In this document: in pieces, positions 1 to 8,372 of the stretch
How positions within the stretch are numbered: position 1 is the stretch's first letter
Layout of the letters: each line of letters opens with the position of its first letter
Origin: an uncultured Clostridia bacterium
GTDB taxonomy: Bacteria > Bacillota > Clostridia > UBA1381
Direction of reading: 5' to 3'
DNA: 64,000 bases
NCBI GenBank assembly: GCA_934462715.1
Contig: CAKSIJ010000007.1
Coordinates: forward strand, 62,001-126,000
Translations under genes and position numbers: made by a program
The notes under the pieces: generated by a model
The model's input: only the letters and a program-made list of their open reading frames with translations
What the model was told of the DNA's origin: nothing
Database searches by the model: none

Positions 1-186
1 TGCTGCTTCGGAACGGTCATATGCTACACTCTCGGAACGCTGCAATTTATGGCGATTTCGGGAAATGATATAAAAACGGCTCTTGCAAAATGTGTGACAA
101 TATTCATTCCGTTTGATATTTTAAAATCGGTTATGGCAGCCTTTATCGGTACTGCCGTAAAAAAACGTTTACGCTTTTTCAATTAA
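1..186 (+). CDS. BioY-family transporter, C-terminal fragment
   Basis: This is the last 61 codons of a gene that begins before the window, read in frame 1 and ending in TAA at 184-186. The residues form two hydrophobic segments ending in a basic tail (KKRLRF). The pattern GTLQFM followed by FIPFDILKSVMAA resembles the C-terminus of BioY, the substrate-binding membrane subunit of the biotin ECF transporter. Known family role: high-affinity biotin uptake. With so little sequence the family call rests on the FIPxDxLK-type segment alone, and another small ECF S-component is possible. No hairpin terminator is visible in the 92 bases that follow. Confidence 0.55.
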   Translation, partial: CCFGTVICYTLGTLQFMAISGNDIKTALAKCVTIFIPFDILKSVMAAFIGTAVKKRLRFFN

Positions 187-278
187 TCAACAGTGTGTTT
201 TTTTGCAAGAAAATTTGTGATATTTGCAAAGACTTTGCAAATAATTTATGATAAACTTTAAATATCATTATATACGGA

Positions 279-1940
279 TTGTTTTTTGATCCGCTATGGG
301 AGGTGTTTTTTATCATAAAATTAAAAATCACAGATTTAAACGGTGCGGAAAAATTCAGTACCTCCGGTGATTCGATAGATGCTGTCTGCAAGCTCGAATT
401 TGCACCCGGCGACAAAATATCGGTCAATACCGGCGGAGCGGAATTTGTATCGGTTCAATTTGACGAAACCTTAGCCGAAAGCATAATCTACACACCGTCC
501 GGCAGTTTTGATTATCCTATTCCGTACGGAGAACTTACGGCAGGATACGACAAAGCGGCATTTACCGGCACAGAACACAGATTAAAGGTATGCGAAGCAC
601 CCGAAAACAAAGCTTACGGCGACAGAATTATTTCTCTAAACGCTTATGATCTTCGGGGACAGAAAGGATATTTCCCCCATGCATACGCAAACCTTGTAAC
701 AAGAGAAGATCCGTGCTTTTTTGAAAGAAATGCAATAGACGGCGTATGTGACAACTCATCTCACGGTGACTATCCGTATCATTCATGGGCGGGCGGCGCA
801 AGAGAGGATCTTGAATACTACATTGATTTCGGCACTGAGGTTGAAGTATCAAGTCTTGTATTTTATCTGCGCGCGGATTTTCCGCATGACACCTACTGGA
901 AAAGTCTTGACGTTGTTTTTGACGGCGGAGAGCGTGCTGCGGCGAATTTTCAAAAAACATCGGACGGACAGGCTTTGGAGCTTACGGAAAAAATCAAGAC
1001 AAGAACCGTCCATCTAACAAATTTCAAACAAGCGGAGATTCCGTTTTCATGGGCGGCTTTATCTCAGATTGAAGTGTACGGAAATTATATTAAGGAGGAT
1101 TTAAGTAAAATGGAAATAAGATGTGCGTCAAACCCTAAGGACGTTAAACACTACACAACAGAAAGATTAAGAGAAGAATTTCATATTTCAAAGCTTTTCA
1201 CAAAGGACAATATAAGAATGGTATACAGCCATATTGACAGGATAATAACGGCAGGGCTTATGCCCGTATATCAGGAATTAAAGCTTGAGGGCGGCAAGGA
1301 GCTTGCAAGCGATTATTTCCTCGAAAGACGTGAAATGGGCTGTATCAACATAGGAGGAAAAGGAATTATTACAGTTGACGGTACGGAATACGAAATGAAT
1401 CCGAGAGACGGAATCTACATCGGAATGGGCAACAAGGAAATATCCTTTAAATGCGTTGACACGGAAAATCCCCCAAAATTTTATGTAAGCTCATGTCCTG
1501 CGCATAAATCATATCCTATTGTAAAAATTGATATTACCAAAGCAAAGAAAGTTCCCTGCGGCAGCGTAGAGGACTGCAACAAGAGAGTTATCAATCAATA
1601 CATACACCCGGAGGTAATCAAAAGCTGTCAGCTTGCAATGGGACTCACACAGCTTGAACCGGGTTCAAACTGGAACACTATGCCCTGTCACACTCATGAC
1701 AGAAGAATGGAGGTTTATCTCTATCTCGATATGGGCGAAAACGACGCAGTATTCCACATGATGGGCGAGCCGAGCGAAACAAGGCATATCATCATGCACA
1801 ACGAAGAAGCCGTAATCAGTCCGAGCTGGTCAATACACAGCGGAGTCGGCACAAAGGCATATTCCTTTATATGGGCAATGTGCGGCGAAAATCAGGAATT
1901 TGACGATATGGACTTTATCGAAACAAAGGATTTGAAATAA
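279..1940 (+). CDS. Galactose-binding-like domain fused in frame to 5-keto-4-deoxyuronate isomerase (KduI)
   Basis: One open frame of 553 codons holds two proteins. Residues from about 12 to 277 form a beta-rich domain with an F5/8 type C (galactose-binding-like) look: NAIDG, then YPYHSWAGG, LEYYIDFG, LRADFPHDTYWKS and a final IEVYG. The rest is complete KduI. No stop codon separates them. The only upstream ribosome binding site, GGGAGGTG at 298-305, is followed not by ATG/GTG/TTG but by TTTTTTATCATA, so the real start may be ATC at 312 or ATA at 315. The TTG at 279 has no ribosome binding site and seems unlikely. Such stand-alone binding-domain proteins are known beside pectin genes. Whether a fused protein is made, or only KduI from the internal start at 1110, cannot be decided from sequence. 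Confidence 0.6.
   Translation: MFFDPLWEVFFIIKLKITDLNGAEKFSTSGDSIDAVCKLEFAPGDKISVNTGGAEFVSVQFDETLAESIIYTPSGSFDYPIPYGELTAGYDKAAFTGTEHRLKVCEAPENKAYGDRIISLNAYDLRGQKGYFPHAYANLVTREDPCFFERNAIDGVCDNSSHGDYPYHSWAGGAREDLEYYIDFGTEVEVSSLVFYLRADFPHDTYWKSLDVVFDGGERAAANFQKTSDGQALELTEKIKTRTVHLTNFKQAEIPFSWAALSQIEVYGNYIKEDLSKMEIRCASNPKDVKHYTTERLREEFHISKLFTKDNIRMVYSHIDRIITAGLMPVYQELKLEGGKELASDYFLERREMGCINIGGKGIITVDGTEYEMNPRDGIYIGMGNKEISFKCVDTENPPKFYVSSCPAHKSYPIVKIDITKAKKVPCGSVEDCNKRVINQYIHPEVIKSCQLAMGLTQLEPGSNWNTMPCHTHDRRMEVYLYLDMGENDAVFHMMGEPSETRHIIMHNEEAVISPSWSIHSGVGTKAYSFIWAMCGENQEFDDMDFIETKDLK
1110..1940 (+). CDS. kduI: 5-dehydro-4-deoxy-D-glucuronate isomerase, internal start
   Basis: From ATG 1110 the frame encodes 276 residues, the normal length of KduI. 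A strong ribosome binding site, AAGGAGG at 1092-1098, sits 11 bases before this ATG. KduI converts 5-keto-4-deoxyuronate, released from unsaturated pectin or glycosaminoglycan oligosaccharides, to 2,5-diketo-3-deoxygluconate in the cytoplasm. The cupin metal ligands are visible in MPCHTHDRRMEVYLY (His, His, Glu), with a further His in SWSIHSG. kduD follows after 12 bases, so substrate passes directly to the next enzyme. The upstream domain is in the same frame with no stop, so this protein may also exist as the C-terminal half of a longer one. Confidence 0.88.
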   Translation: MEIRCASNPKDVKHYTTERLREEFHISKLFTKDNIRMVYSHIDRIITAGLMPVYQELKLEGGKELASDYFLERREMGCINIGGKGIITVDGTEYEMNPRDGIYIGMGNKEISFKCVDTENPPKFYVSSCPAHKSYPIVKIDITKAKKVPCGSVEDCNKRVINQYIHPEVIKSCQLAMGLTQLEPGSNWNTMPCHTHDRRMEVYLYLDMGENDAVFHMMGEPSETRHIIMHNEEAVISPSWSIHSGVGTKAYSFIWAMCGENQEFDDMDFIETKDLK

Positions 1941-1952
1941 GGAGGAATTACT

Positions 1953-2738
1953 ATGTTCAGCTTGAACGGTAAAATTGCGCTTGTAACAGGCGCTTCTTAC
2001 GGAATCGGCTATGCAATAGCAAAAGGCTTTGCCAATGCCGGTGCGACAATTGTATTTAACGATATAAATCAAGAGCTTGTGGATAAAGGTCTTGCAGCAT
2101 ACAAAGCTGACGGAATCGACGCCAAGGGTTATGTTTGCGACGTAACCGACGAAAAGGCTGTGAATGATTTCTTAGCAAAAATAGAAAGTGAAGTCGGAGT
2201 TATCGACATTCTGGTAAACAACGCCGGAATTATCAAGCGTATACCGATGTGCGACATGAGTGCGGAGGATTTCAGAAAGGTTATCGACGTTGACCTCAAC
2301 GCACCGTTTATTGTATCAAAGGCTGTTATTCCGTCAATGATTAAAAAGGGTCACGGAAAAATTATTAATATTTGTTCAATGATGAGTGAACTGGGACGTG
2401 AAACGGTATCTGCATATGCAGCAGCAAAGGGCGGATTGAAAATGCTTACAAGAAACATCTGCTCGGAATACGGCGGCGCAAACATTCAGTGCAACGGCAT
2501 AGGTCCGGGATATATAGCAACTCCTCAAACCGCACCATTGAGAAAAATTCAGCCTGACGGATCGCGCCACCCATTTGATCAGTTTATAATTTCAAAAACT
2601 CCTGCCGCACGCTGGGGTACTCCCGAAGATCTTGTCGGTCCGGCAGTGTTCCTTGCTTCGGACGCTTCAAACTTTGTAAACGGTCACATTCTCTATGTTG
2701 ATGGCGGTATACTTGCATATATCGGCAAGCAGCCGTAA
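1953..2738 (+). CDS. kduD: 2-dehydro-3-deoxy-D-gluconate 5-dehydrogenase
   Basis: This is a 261-residue short-chain dehydrogenase. It reduces the diketo product of KduI to 2-keto-3-deoxygluconate with NAD(P)H. Visible SDR landmarks are the cofactor motif TGASYGIG (12-19), NNAG (89-92) and the catalytic Ser142, Tyr155 and Lys159 (YAAAK). The ending VNGHILYVDGG is typical of the family. The start ATG follows GGAGG at 1941-1945, 12 bases after kduI ends, so the two are co-transcribed. A strong hairpin terminator lies right after it. No KDG kinase or KDPG aldolase is in the window, so those must be encoded elsewhere. Confidence 0.9.
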   Translation: MFSLNGKIALVTGASYGIGYAIAKGFANAGATIVFNDINQELVDKGLAAYKADGIDAKGYVCDVTDEKAVNDFLAKIESEVGVIDILVNNAGIIKRIPMCDMSAEDFRKVIDVDLNAPFIVSKAVIPSMIKKGHGKIINICSMMSELGRETVSAYAAAKGGLKMLTRNICSEYGGANIQCNGIGPGYIATPQTAPLRKIQPDGSRHPFDQFIISKTPAARWGTPEDLVGPAVFLASDASNFVNGHILYVDGGILAYIGKQP

Positions 2739-2763
2739 TGAAAAAACAATTCATATAACGCAC

Positions 2764-2789
2764 AAAGCCCGCCGAAACCGGCGGGCTTT
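2764..2789 (+). terminator. Intrinsic terminator of kduID
   Basis: An 11-bp GC-rich stem (AAAGCCCGCCG with CGGCGGGCTTT) and a 4-base loop, followed by a broken T-rich stretch. It ends the kduI-kduD transcript. The opposing SleB-like gene ends about 75 bases further on. Confidence 0.85.
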
Positions 2790-2863
2790 GACGCTTTTCA
2801 TTTTCTTCAATTGCTGTAAGTCATCTCAGATAAAAGCACAGTACCAAATATGTCACACAAAAA

Positions 2864-3688
2864 TTAAATGTAAAAATCATGATTGCCTATGCTTTTAAAA
2901 AATTGTCTGTTGTTTACTATCCACAAGCTTGTTGACGTTTTCGGATTGCAGAAATACAGGCTCTGCCCTGCGGTGTTTGCGCCGAAAAGAGCTTGTTTTG
3001 CCGCATGATAGCTTTCCACCGACGGATCGTTATAAATAGTACCGTTAGAAACCGGCGTGAACTGCACACCGTATTTCTTGTCAAAAACAACATCATAGAC
3101 CGAATCGGGAAATTCGCTGCTTTCGATTCTGTTCATTATCACGTTTGCCACGGCGATCTTTCCGTCATGTATCTCTCCGCCTGCTTCGGAATTTACTATC
3201 TTCGCAAGCCACTCGAGATCCTCTCCTGTATATGCCGTTTCAATGTCCTGCCGATTTACGGTTATACCGTCCTTGGTAATTTCCACGGTATGAGTTTTTT
3301 CATTCCATTTTACCTCTGCGCCCATAGCTTCGCCCAGAAATTTTGCGCTTATAAAGGTTTTGCCGTCACAAAGCTGTGCCGCACAGGGCATGGTCTGAGT
3401 TTTGCCGTTAACCGAGGCACTGTCCGAACCGATTTGCGCCTTAACCGTATTTCCTCCCGATTTAAGCGTAACCGAACGGCTGTTTTCGTTCCATTCCACC
3501 GAATCCGCACCGAGAATCTCGGCTGTTTTTCTGACAGGCACCATAGCCCTGTCATTGTAAATCAAAACATTTGCACCGGTATTAACCAGCTGTCCGTTAA
3601 TCTTCATATCTGCCGGCGTCTTTGCCTCGGCTTTTCCGAATCCGAAAGCCGCAGCCGACAGGCATATTGCCATCAGTATTTTTTTCAT
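2864..3688 (-). CDS. Stalk domain plus SleB-type cell wall hydrolase, secreted
   Basis: The gene encodes 274 residues, starting at ATG 3688 after GGGAGGATAG (3691-3700); an in-frame extension upstream lacks any ribosome binding site. Residues 1-21 are a signal peptide. About 28-130 is a copper-amine-oxidase N-terminal-like 'stalk' domain (YNDRAMVPVRKTAEILGA, then FISAKFLGEAMGAEV). About 160-274 is a SleB/hydrolase_2 domain (EDLEWLAKIVNSEAGGE, the catalytic-type Glu in NSEAGGE). SleB-like enzymes are peptidoglycan lytic transglycosylases acting in spore cortex breakdown or general wall turnover. The stalk domain recurs in two other exported proteins here. Whether this enzyme is spore-specific cannot be seen. 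Confidence 0.82.
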   Translation of the reverse strand: MKKILMAICLSAAAFGFGKAEAKTPADMKINGQLVNTGANVLIYNDRAMVPVRKTAEILGADSVEWNENSRSVTLKSGGNTVKAQIGSDSASVNGKTQTMPCAAQLCDGKTFISAKFLGEAMGAEVKWNEKTHTVEITKDGITVNRQDIETAYTGEDLEWLAKIVNSEAGGEIHDGKIAVANVIMNRIESSEFPDSVYDVVFDKKYGVQFTPVSNGTIYNDPSVESYHAAKQALFGANTAGQSLYFCNPKTSTSLWIVNNRQFFKSIGNHDFYI

Positions 3689-3730
3689 GTCTATCCTCCC
3701 GTTTTCTGCCGTTATATATATCTTCTCCGA

Positions 3731-3776
3731 CTGTAAAATCATATCCGACAGCTGTAAAACAACCGTTTCACAGCTG
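3731..3776. promoter_or_regulatory. Repeat and palindrome upstream of the SleB-like gene
   Basis: CTGTAAAA occurs at 3731-3738 and 3752-3759, 21 bases (two helical turns) apart. The second copy lies in a 12-bp-arm inverted repeat (CAGCTGTAAAAC, spacer AACC, GTTTCACAGCTG; 3749-3776, one G:T mismatch). The position 43-88 bases upstream of the minus-strand start fits a regulator binding site or an RNA hairpin in the leader. The regulator is unknown. Confidence 0.45.
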
Positions 3777-4012
3777 CACAAATAAAGCTTTTTACAACCT
3801 TTTTCAATACAGCTTCAAGGATAAACCTCTTATATTTTACCACAAGTCATTCGCAAATTCAAGCCGCAAATAATGTAATAACCTCCGAAAAATCCCTCTA
3901 TTGCTTGCTTTTTGCAATATCGCCTTTTTATCGGTGAGAATTAACACAAAAAATACCTTTTCACAATTAAAAAATTTGTCAAATTTTACGATGATTTTTT
4001 TAGCGAAAACTA

Positions 4013-4041
4013 TTGACTTTTCAAGCGTTTTGGTCTAAAGT
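4013..4041 (+). promoter_or_regulatory. Candidate promoter of potABCD
   Basis: TTGACT (4013-4018), 17 bases, then TAAAGT (4036-4041). A second possible -10, TATGAT, lies at 4048-4053 without a good -35. The rest of the 489-base gap (3689-4177) is AT-rich; apart from the repeats near 3750 and this candidate I see no structured RNA or gene in it. Confidence 0.4.
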
Positions 4042-4177
4042 TTATTATATGATATTATGGTGAATTTTGCATTGCAGCCATTCGGTTATTGCATAATATA
4101 ATTTTATATTTACCCCGTTAATATCATAGCTATCGGATACATTCCGTATTTATTAAAACCAGATTGGAGGTAGACAG

Positions 4178-5218
4178 TTGGAAAAAATCATCAGTCTTGA
4201 AAACGTGGCATTATCCTTTGACGGTGAGCAGATACTGAATCATATAAATCTTGACATATATGATAAAGAATTTGTCACTCTGCTCGGTCCCTCAGGATGC
4301 GGCAAAACTACCACGCTCAGAATTATCGGCGGTTTTTTGCAGCCTGACAGCGGCAATGTTATTTTCGACGGAAAGAATATCAATAATCTTCCGCCGTATA
4401 AAAGAAATATTAACACTGTCTTTCAGCGTTATGCGCTCTTTCCTCACCTTAATGTTTATGACAATATTGCATTCGGTCTGAGGGTAAAAAAATTACAGGA
4501 AAATGAAATACGAACGCGCGTTGAAGAAATGCTCAGGCTGGTAAACCTTTCGGGTTTTGAAAAGAGATCGGTTCAGCGGTTATCGGGAGGTCAGCAGCAG
4601 CGTGTAGCAATTGCGCGTGCGCTTATAAACAGACCTAAGGTTCTGCTGCTTGACGAGCCCCTGGGTGCATTGGATTTAAAGCTTCGTAAGGAAATGCAGA
4701 TTGAGTTGAAAAAAATCCAGCAAAGTCTTGAAATTACCTTTATATATGTCACTCACGATCAAGAGGAGGCTCTCACAATGAGTGATACGGTTGTGGTTAT
4801 GAATAACGGCGTAATTCAGCAGATAGGCACACCTCAGGACATTTATAACGAACCAAAAAACGCTTTTGTAGCCGACTTTATCGGCGAAAGCAACATTATA
4901 GACGGAGTTATGCCAAAGGATTGCCTTGTTGAAATATACGGGCATGAGTTTGAATGTGTCGATACCGGCTTCGGTGAGTGCGAGCCTGTGGACGTTGTTA
5001 TCCGTCCGGAGGATATTAAAGTAACCTCTCCGGAAAATGCCAAGCTAAAGGGCAGGGTTGAAACGGTAACGTTTAAGGGCGTTCATTATGAAATGCTTGT
5101 AAAATCCGACCATTTCGACTGGCTCATACATTCCACCCGTGCGGAGGCACCCGGAACGGAAATCGGTATGACATTTGATCCGTTTGATATACATATCATG
5201 AAGAAAACAACAGAATAG
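4178..5218 (+). CDS. potA: Spermidine/putrescine ABC transporter ATPase
   Basis: This 346-residue ABC ATPase energises import of polyamines by PotBC. It shows Walker A GPSGCGKT (37-44), a Q-loop in VFQRYALFPH, signature LSGGQQQR (135-142), Walker B VLLLDE (155-160) and switch His193 in VTHDQEE, then a C-terminal TOBE-like regulatory region. The start is TTG at 4178, seven bases after GGAGG (4166-4170); no ATG fits the ribosome binding site. It is the first gene of potABCD, with potB 11 bases downstream. The substrate is inferred from the whole operon and especially from PotD. Confidence 0.92.
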   Translation: MEKIISLENVALSFDGEQILNHINLDIYDKEFVTLLGPSGCGKTTTLRIIGGFLQPDSGNVIFDGKNINNLPPYKRNINTVFQRYALFPHLNVYDNIAFGLRVKKLQENEIRTRVEEMLRLVNLSGFEKRSVQRLSGGQQQRVAIARALINRPKVLLLDEPLGALDLKLRKEMQIELKKIQQSLEITFIYVTHDQEEALTMSDTVVVMNNGVIQQIGTPQDIYNEPKNAFVADFIGESNIIDGVMPKDCLVEIYGHEFECVDTGFGECEPVDVVIRPEDIKVTSPENAKLKGRVETVTFKGVHYEMLVKSDHFDWLIHSTRAEAPGTEIGMTFDPFDIHIMKKTTE

Positions 5219-5229
5219 AGGTGCTGTAA

Positions 5230-6069
5230 ATGGAAAGCAAAGAAAATTCAAAGCAGTCCATGCTGCATTCGCTTCTTTCGGCACCGTACATACTTTGGAT
5301 GATAATATTCATTATCGTGCCGCTTTGTATGGTTGTCTATTTTGCCTTTACCACGTCACAGGGGAGCTTTACGCTTGACAATATCAAAACTGTCGGACAG
5401 TATTCAAACATTTTTATACGCTCGATACGTCTTGCGGCAATCGCAACGGTTATATGCCTTGTGATTTCATATCCGGCGGCATTTATTCTCACGCGAATGA
5501 ACAAAAGCGTCCAAAGCACCATGCTTATGATTATAATGCTTCCGATGTGGATGAACTTTCTTCTGCGCACCTACGCGTGGATGACCCTTTTAGGCAACAA
5601 CGGAATTATAAATTCGCTTTTAAAGCTTATCGGCTTAGGCTCGGTCAAGCTTTTAAACACACAGGGCGCAGTCGTACTCGGAATGATATACAATTACATT
5701 CCGTATATGATTCTTCCGCTGTATTCCATAATGATAAAAATTGATAAAAGCGTTATGGAGGCGGCGCAGGATCTGGGGTGCAATCCTCCTCAGGTTCTCT
5801 GGAGAGTAGTTCTTCCGCTCAGTCTGCCCGGAATTATATCGGGCATAACAATGGTTTTTGTGCCCGCCATAAGCACATTTATCATTTCCAGAATGCTCGG
5901 CGGAGGTTCTGAGCTTTTAATAGGCGATTTAATTGAAATGCAGTTTCTAGGAAACGCATACAATCCCAACCTCGGGGCAGCCATTTCACTTGTGCTGATG
6001 GTCATTGTTCTTATTATCATGACAATAATGAACCGTTTCGGCGACAACGATGAATCGGCTTTGATATAA
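5230..6069 (+). CDS. potB: Spermidine/putrescine ABC transporter permease
   Basis: A 279-residue inner-membrane permease with about six hydrophobic segments. The coupling (EAA) loop that docks on PotA reads MEAAQDLGCNPPQVLWRVV, with the conserved spacing to LPLSLPGI. PotB and PotC form the channel. ATG is preceded by AGAGGTGC, 11 bases after potA, consistent with one transcript. The family is also shared by some iron and thiosulfate transporters, but the four-gene order and the PotD sequence support polyamines. Confidence 0.9.
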   Translation: MESKENSKQSMLHSLLSAPYILWMIIFIIVPLCMVVYFAFTTSQGSFTLDNIKTVGQYSNIFIRSIRLAAIATVICLVISYPAAFILTRMNKSVQSTMLMIIMLPMWMNFLLRTYAWMTLLGNNGIINSLLKLIGLGSVKLLNTQGAVVLGMIYNYIPYMILPLYSIMIKIDKSVMEAAQDLGCNPPQVLWRVVLPLSLPGIISGITMVFVPAISTFIISRMLGGGSELLIGDLIEMQFLGNAYNPNLGAAISLVLMVIVLIIMTIMNRFGDNDESALI

Positions 6070-6084
6070 GGAGGTGCATATTTT

Positions 6085-6906
6085 ATGAAAAAATTATCAA
6101 AGATCTATTTGGGACTTGTTTTTCTGTTTTTGTATGCGCCTATCTTCGTGCTTATTGTGTTTTCATTCAACACAACCAAAAGCAAAACCGTATTTGAGGG
6201 ATTTACATTTGACTGGTATGTTAAGCTGTTTAATAACGGGCTTATACTTTCGTCCCTCAGAAATACTATAATAATAGCAATCACGGCATCAGTAATTTCA
6301 ACGATTCTCGGCACTGCTGCGTCTATCGGATTTTCAAAGATGAAAAAAGTACCGCGCTCGGTTGCAATGAATGTGAATAATATTCCCATCATCAACCCCG
6401 AAATCGTAACCGGTGTATCGCTTATGCTGTTATTTGTGTTTTTTTCGGCAAGAATGAATTTTGAGTTCGGCTTTTTAACGCTCATACTGGCACATATTTC
6501 CTTTGACGTGCCTTATGTGGTTTTAAACGTCATGCCGAAGCTTAGACAGCTTGATCCGCATCTGTACGAAGCTGCGCTCGATTTAGGGTGCAGTCCGGTA
6601 AAAGCGTTTTTCAAGGTTGTCATGCCGGAAATACTTCCCGGAGTTATGTCGGGCTTTTTAATGAGCTTTGCCTTTTCTCTGGACGATTTTGTAATCAGCT
6701 ATTTTACAAGCGGCTCCACGTCGCAGACCCTGCCGATTACAATATACTCGATGACAAGAAGAAAAGTGAGTCCCGAAATAAATGCGCTTTCCACAATTAT
6801 ATTTATCGTTGTGGTAACAATTCTTGTGGTTAAGAACATAATAGAAAGACAGGCAATCAAAAAATCAAATGTACTTCAGCAAAATTCAGAAGTTGAAGTA
6901 CACTAA
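6085..6906 (+). CDS. potC: Spermidine/putrescine ABC transporter permease
   Basis: The second permease half, 273 residues, six predicted membrane segments. Its EAA loop is YEAALDLGCSPVKAFFKVVM followed by PEILPGV. ATG 6085 follows AAGGAGGTGC, 15 bases after potB. A typical PotC C-terminal segment (SFSLDDFVISYF-like, with ALSLDDF as the usual form) is present as AFSLDDFVISYF. It pairs with PotB and receives substrate from the lipoprotein PotD encoded next. Confidence 0.9.
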   Translation: MKKLSKIYLGLVFLFLYAPIFVLIVFSFNTTKSKTVFEGFTFDWYVKLFNNGLILSSLRNTIIIAITASVISTILGTAASIGFSKMKKVPRSVAMNVNNIPIINPEIVTGVSLMLLFVFFSARMNFEFGFLTLILAHISFDVPYVVLNVMPKLRQLDPHLYEAALDLGCSPVKAFFKVVMPEILPGVMSGFLMSFAFSLDDFVISYFTSGSTSQTLPITIYSMTRRKVSPEINALSTIIFIVVVTILVVKNIIERQAIKKSNVLQQNSEVEVH

Positions 6907-6932
6907 AATACTTAAAGAAACGGAGCAGATAA

Positions 6933-8057
6933 ATGAAAAAAATTATTTCACTTGCACTTTGTACAATCCTTGCGGCAGGCTTGCTTGCAGGCTGCGGCTC
7001 GGATAAAACAGCCTCCTCGGTTAAGGTTGCCGATGAGGAATACTATCAGAAATTCAAGGATCAAGGTTTATCGATAAACGTTTATAACTGGGGCGAATAT
7101 ATTTCGGACGGAAGCGAACCCGATACCGCAGACGTTAACAAAGAGTTTGAAAAGCTTACAGGCATAACGGTAAACTACACAACCTATGCGACAAATGAGG
7201 AGCTTTACGCCAAAATGAAGGGCGGCGGAGCGGACTATGATATAATCATTCCGTCGGATTACATGATTTCAAGAATGATTAAAGAGGATATGCTCGCAAA
7301 GCTTGATTACAGTCAAATCCCGAACACAAAGTACATTATGGATAACTTCAAGGGTCTTGAATATGACAAGAATGATGAATACTCCGTACCGTACACATGG
7401 GGTACTGTCGGCATAATCTATGATAAGAATATCGTAGACGAAACCGACATTGGCTGGGACATACTGTGGAATGAAAAGTATGCCGGAAACATTTTGATGT
7501 TCGATAACCCCCGTGACGCTTTCGCAATTGCGGAAAATATGCTCGGTTATTCAATGAACACCGAAAATGAAACCGACTTAAGAGCCTCCGCAGACAAGCT
7601 TAAGGAGCAGAAAAAGCTTGTTCAGGCATATGTAATGGATCAGGTATTTGACAAAATGGGCGCAGGCGAAGCTGCCGTTGCTCCCTATTATGCAGGTGAC
7701 GCTGTAACTCTCATGCAGGATTATGACAACCTCGGTTTTGCAATCCCGAAAACAGGTACAAACATATTTGTTGACGCTATATGTATTCCGAAAACTTCAA
7801 CAAAGCTTGAAGCAGCACAAATGTATATAAACTTTCTGTGCGAACCGGAAATCGGTCTTTATAACTGCAACGCTATCGGATATTCAACCCCGAACAGCGA
7901 AACCTATAATATGCTTGACGATGAAGTCAAAAACGACGGTATCTCATACCCAGACGAAGACTTCCAAAAAAACAAATGTACAACATTTATAAATCTTTCC
8001 GACAGCGCAAATCAGCTCATGCAGGATTTGTGGACGGAAATGAAATCGGCTCAATAA
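6933..8057 (+). CDS. potD: Polyamine-binding lipoprotein
   Basis: A 374-residue substrate-binding lipoprotein. The signal peptide ends in lipobox LAGC with the lipidated Cys at 21. The mature part begins with the PotD/PotF hallmark NVYNWGEYI and includes DYDIIIPSDYMI and PYTWGTVGIIYD, motifs typical of the polyamine-binding family. It is anchored on the outer face of the membrane and delivers spermidine or putrescine to PotBC. It is the last gene of the operon, followed by a terminator hairpin at 8063-8104. The exact polyamine preference cannot be read from the sequence. Confidence 0.92.
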   Translation: MKKIISLALCTILAAGLLAGCGSDKTASSVKVADEEYYQKFKDQGLSINVYNWGEYISDGSEPDTADVNKEFEKLTGITVNYTTYATNEELYAKMKGGGADYDIIIPSDYMISRMIKEDMLAKLDYSQIPNTKYIMDNFKGLEYDKNDEYSVPYTWGTVGIIYDKNIVDETDIGWDILWNEKYAGNILMFDNPRDAFAIAENMLGYSMNTENETDLRASADKLKEQKKLVQAYVMDQVFDKMGAGEAAVAPYYAGDAVTLMQDYDNLGFAIPKTGTNIFVDAICIPKTSTKLEAAQMYINFLCEPEIGLYNCNAIGYSTPNSETYNMLDDEVKNDGISYPDEDFQKNKCTTFINLSDSANQLMQDLWTEMKSAQ

Positions 8058-8062
8058 GCTAT

Positions 8063-8104
8063 AAAAACAGGCGAGAGATTTTAAAAAATTTTTCACCTGT
8101 TTTT
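8063..8104 (+). terminator. Terminator of potABCD
   Basis: An inverted repeat AAAAACAGGCGA...TCACCTGTTTTT with one mismatch and an AT-rich loop, followed by TTTTTCCTTTT. It begins six bases after the potD stop. Confidence 0.7.
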
Positions 8105-8156
8105 CCTTTTATAACATAAAAATCAATATACATTGTCAAAGTATAACCTCAAAAAC

Positions 8157-8195
8157 AACCGCTTTTTGTTCATATTCAATTCACAAAAGGCGGTT
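8157..8195. terminator. Second hairpin downstream of potD
   Basis: AACCGCTTTTTGT (8157-8169) pairs with ACAAAAGGCGGTT (8183-8195), one mismatch, with A-rich and T-rich flanks, so it could stop transcription from either side. It sits between the pot terminator and the next promoter. Confidence 0.5.
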
Positions 8196-8241
8196 TTATG
8201 TTACATTTCGTTTACGAGAGTTTTAAAAAGCTGTTGCTTTT

Positions 8242-8270
8242 GTGACAAGTTTGTAATTATTTGATATAAT
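8242..8270 (+). promoter_or_regulatory. Promoter of the CHAP-domain gene
   Basis: GTGACA (8242-8247), a 17-base spacer and a perfect TATAAT (8265-8270). Transcription would start near 8277, about 95 bases before the ATG at 8373. Confidence 0.7.
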
Positions 8271-8372
8271 GGTTCTTGTGTTTGATTTTTAATCACGCAA
8301 TCGGAAAAATTACAAAACTGCGGTTTGATAATTTCCCGGCTGCAATATATATTATACATAAGAGGTACACAA

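Noticed and set aside
2993..3736. A 247-codon plus-strand frame opposite the SleB-like gene
   Set aside because: It is the complement of a gene with clear stalk and SleB domains, has no ribosome binding site and its translation is Cys/His/Arg-rich in the manner of shadow frames.
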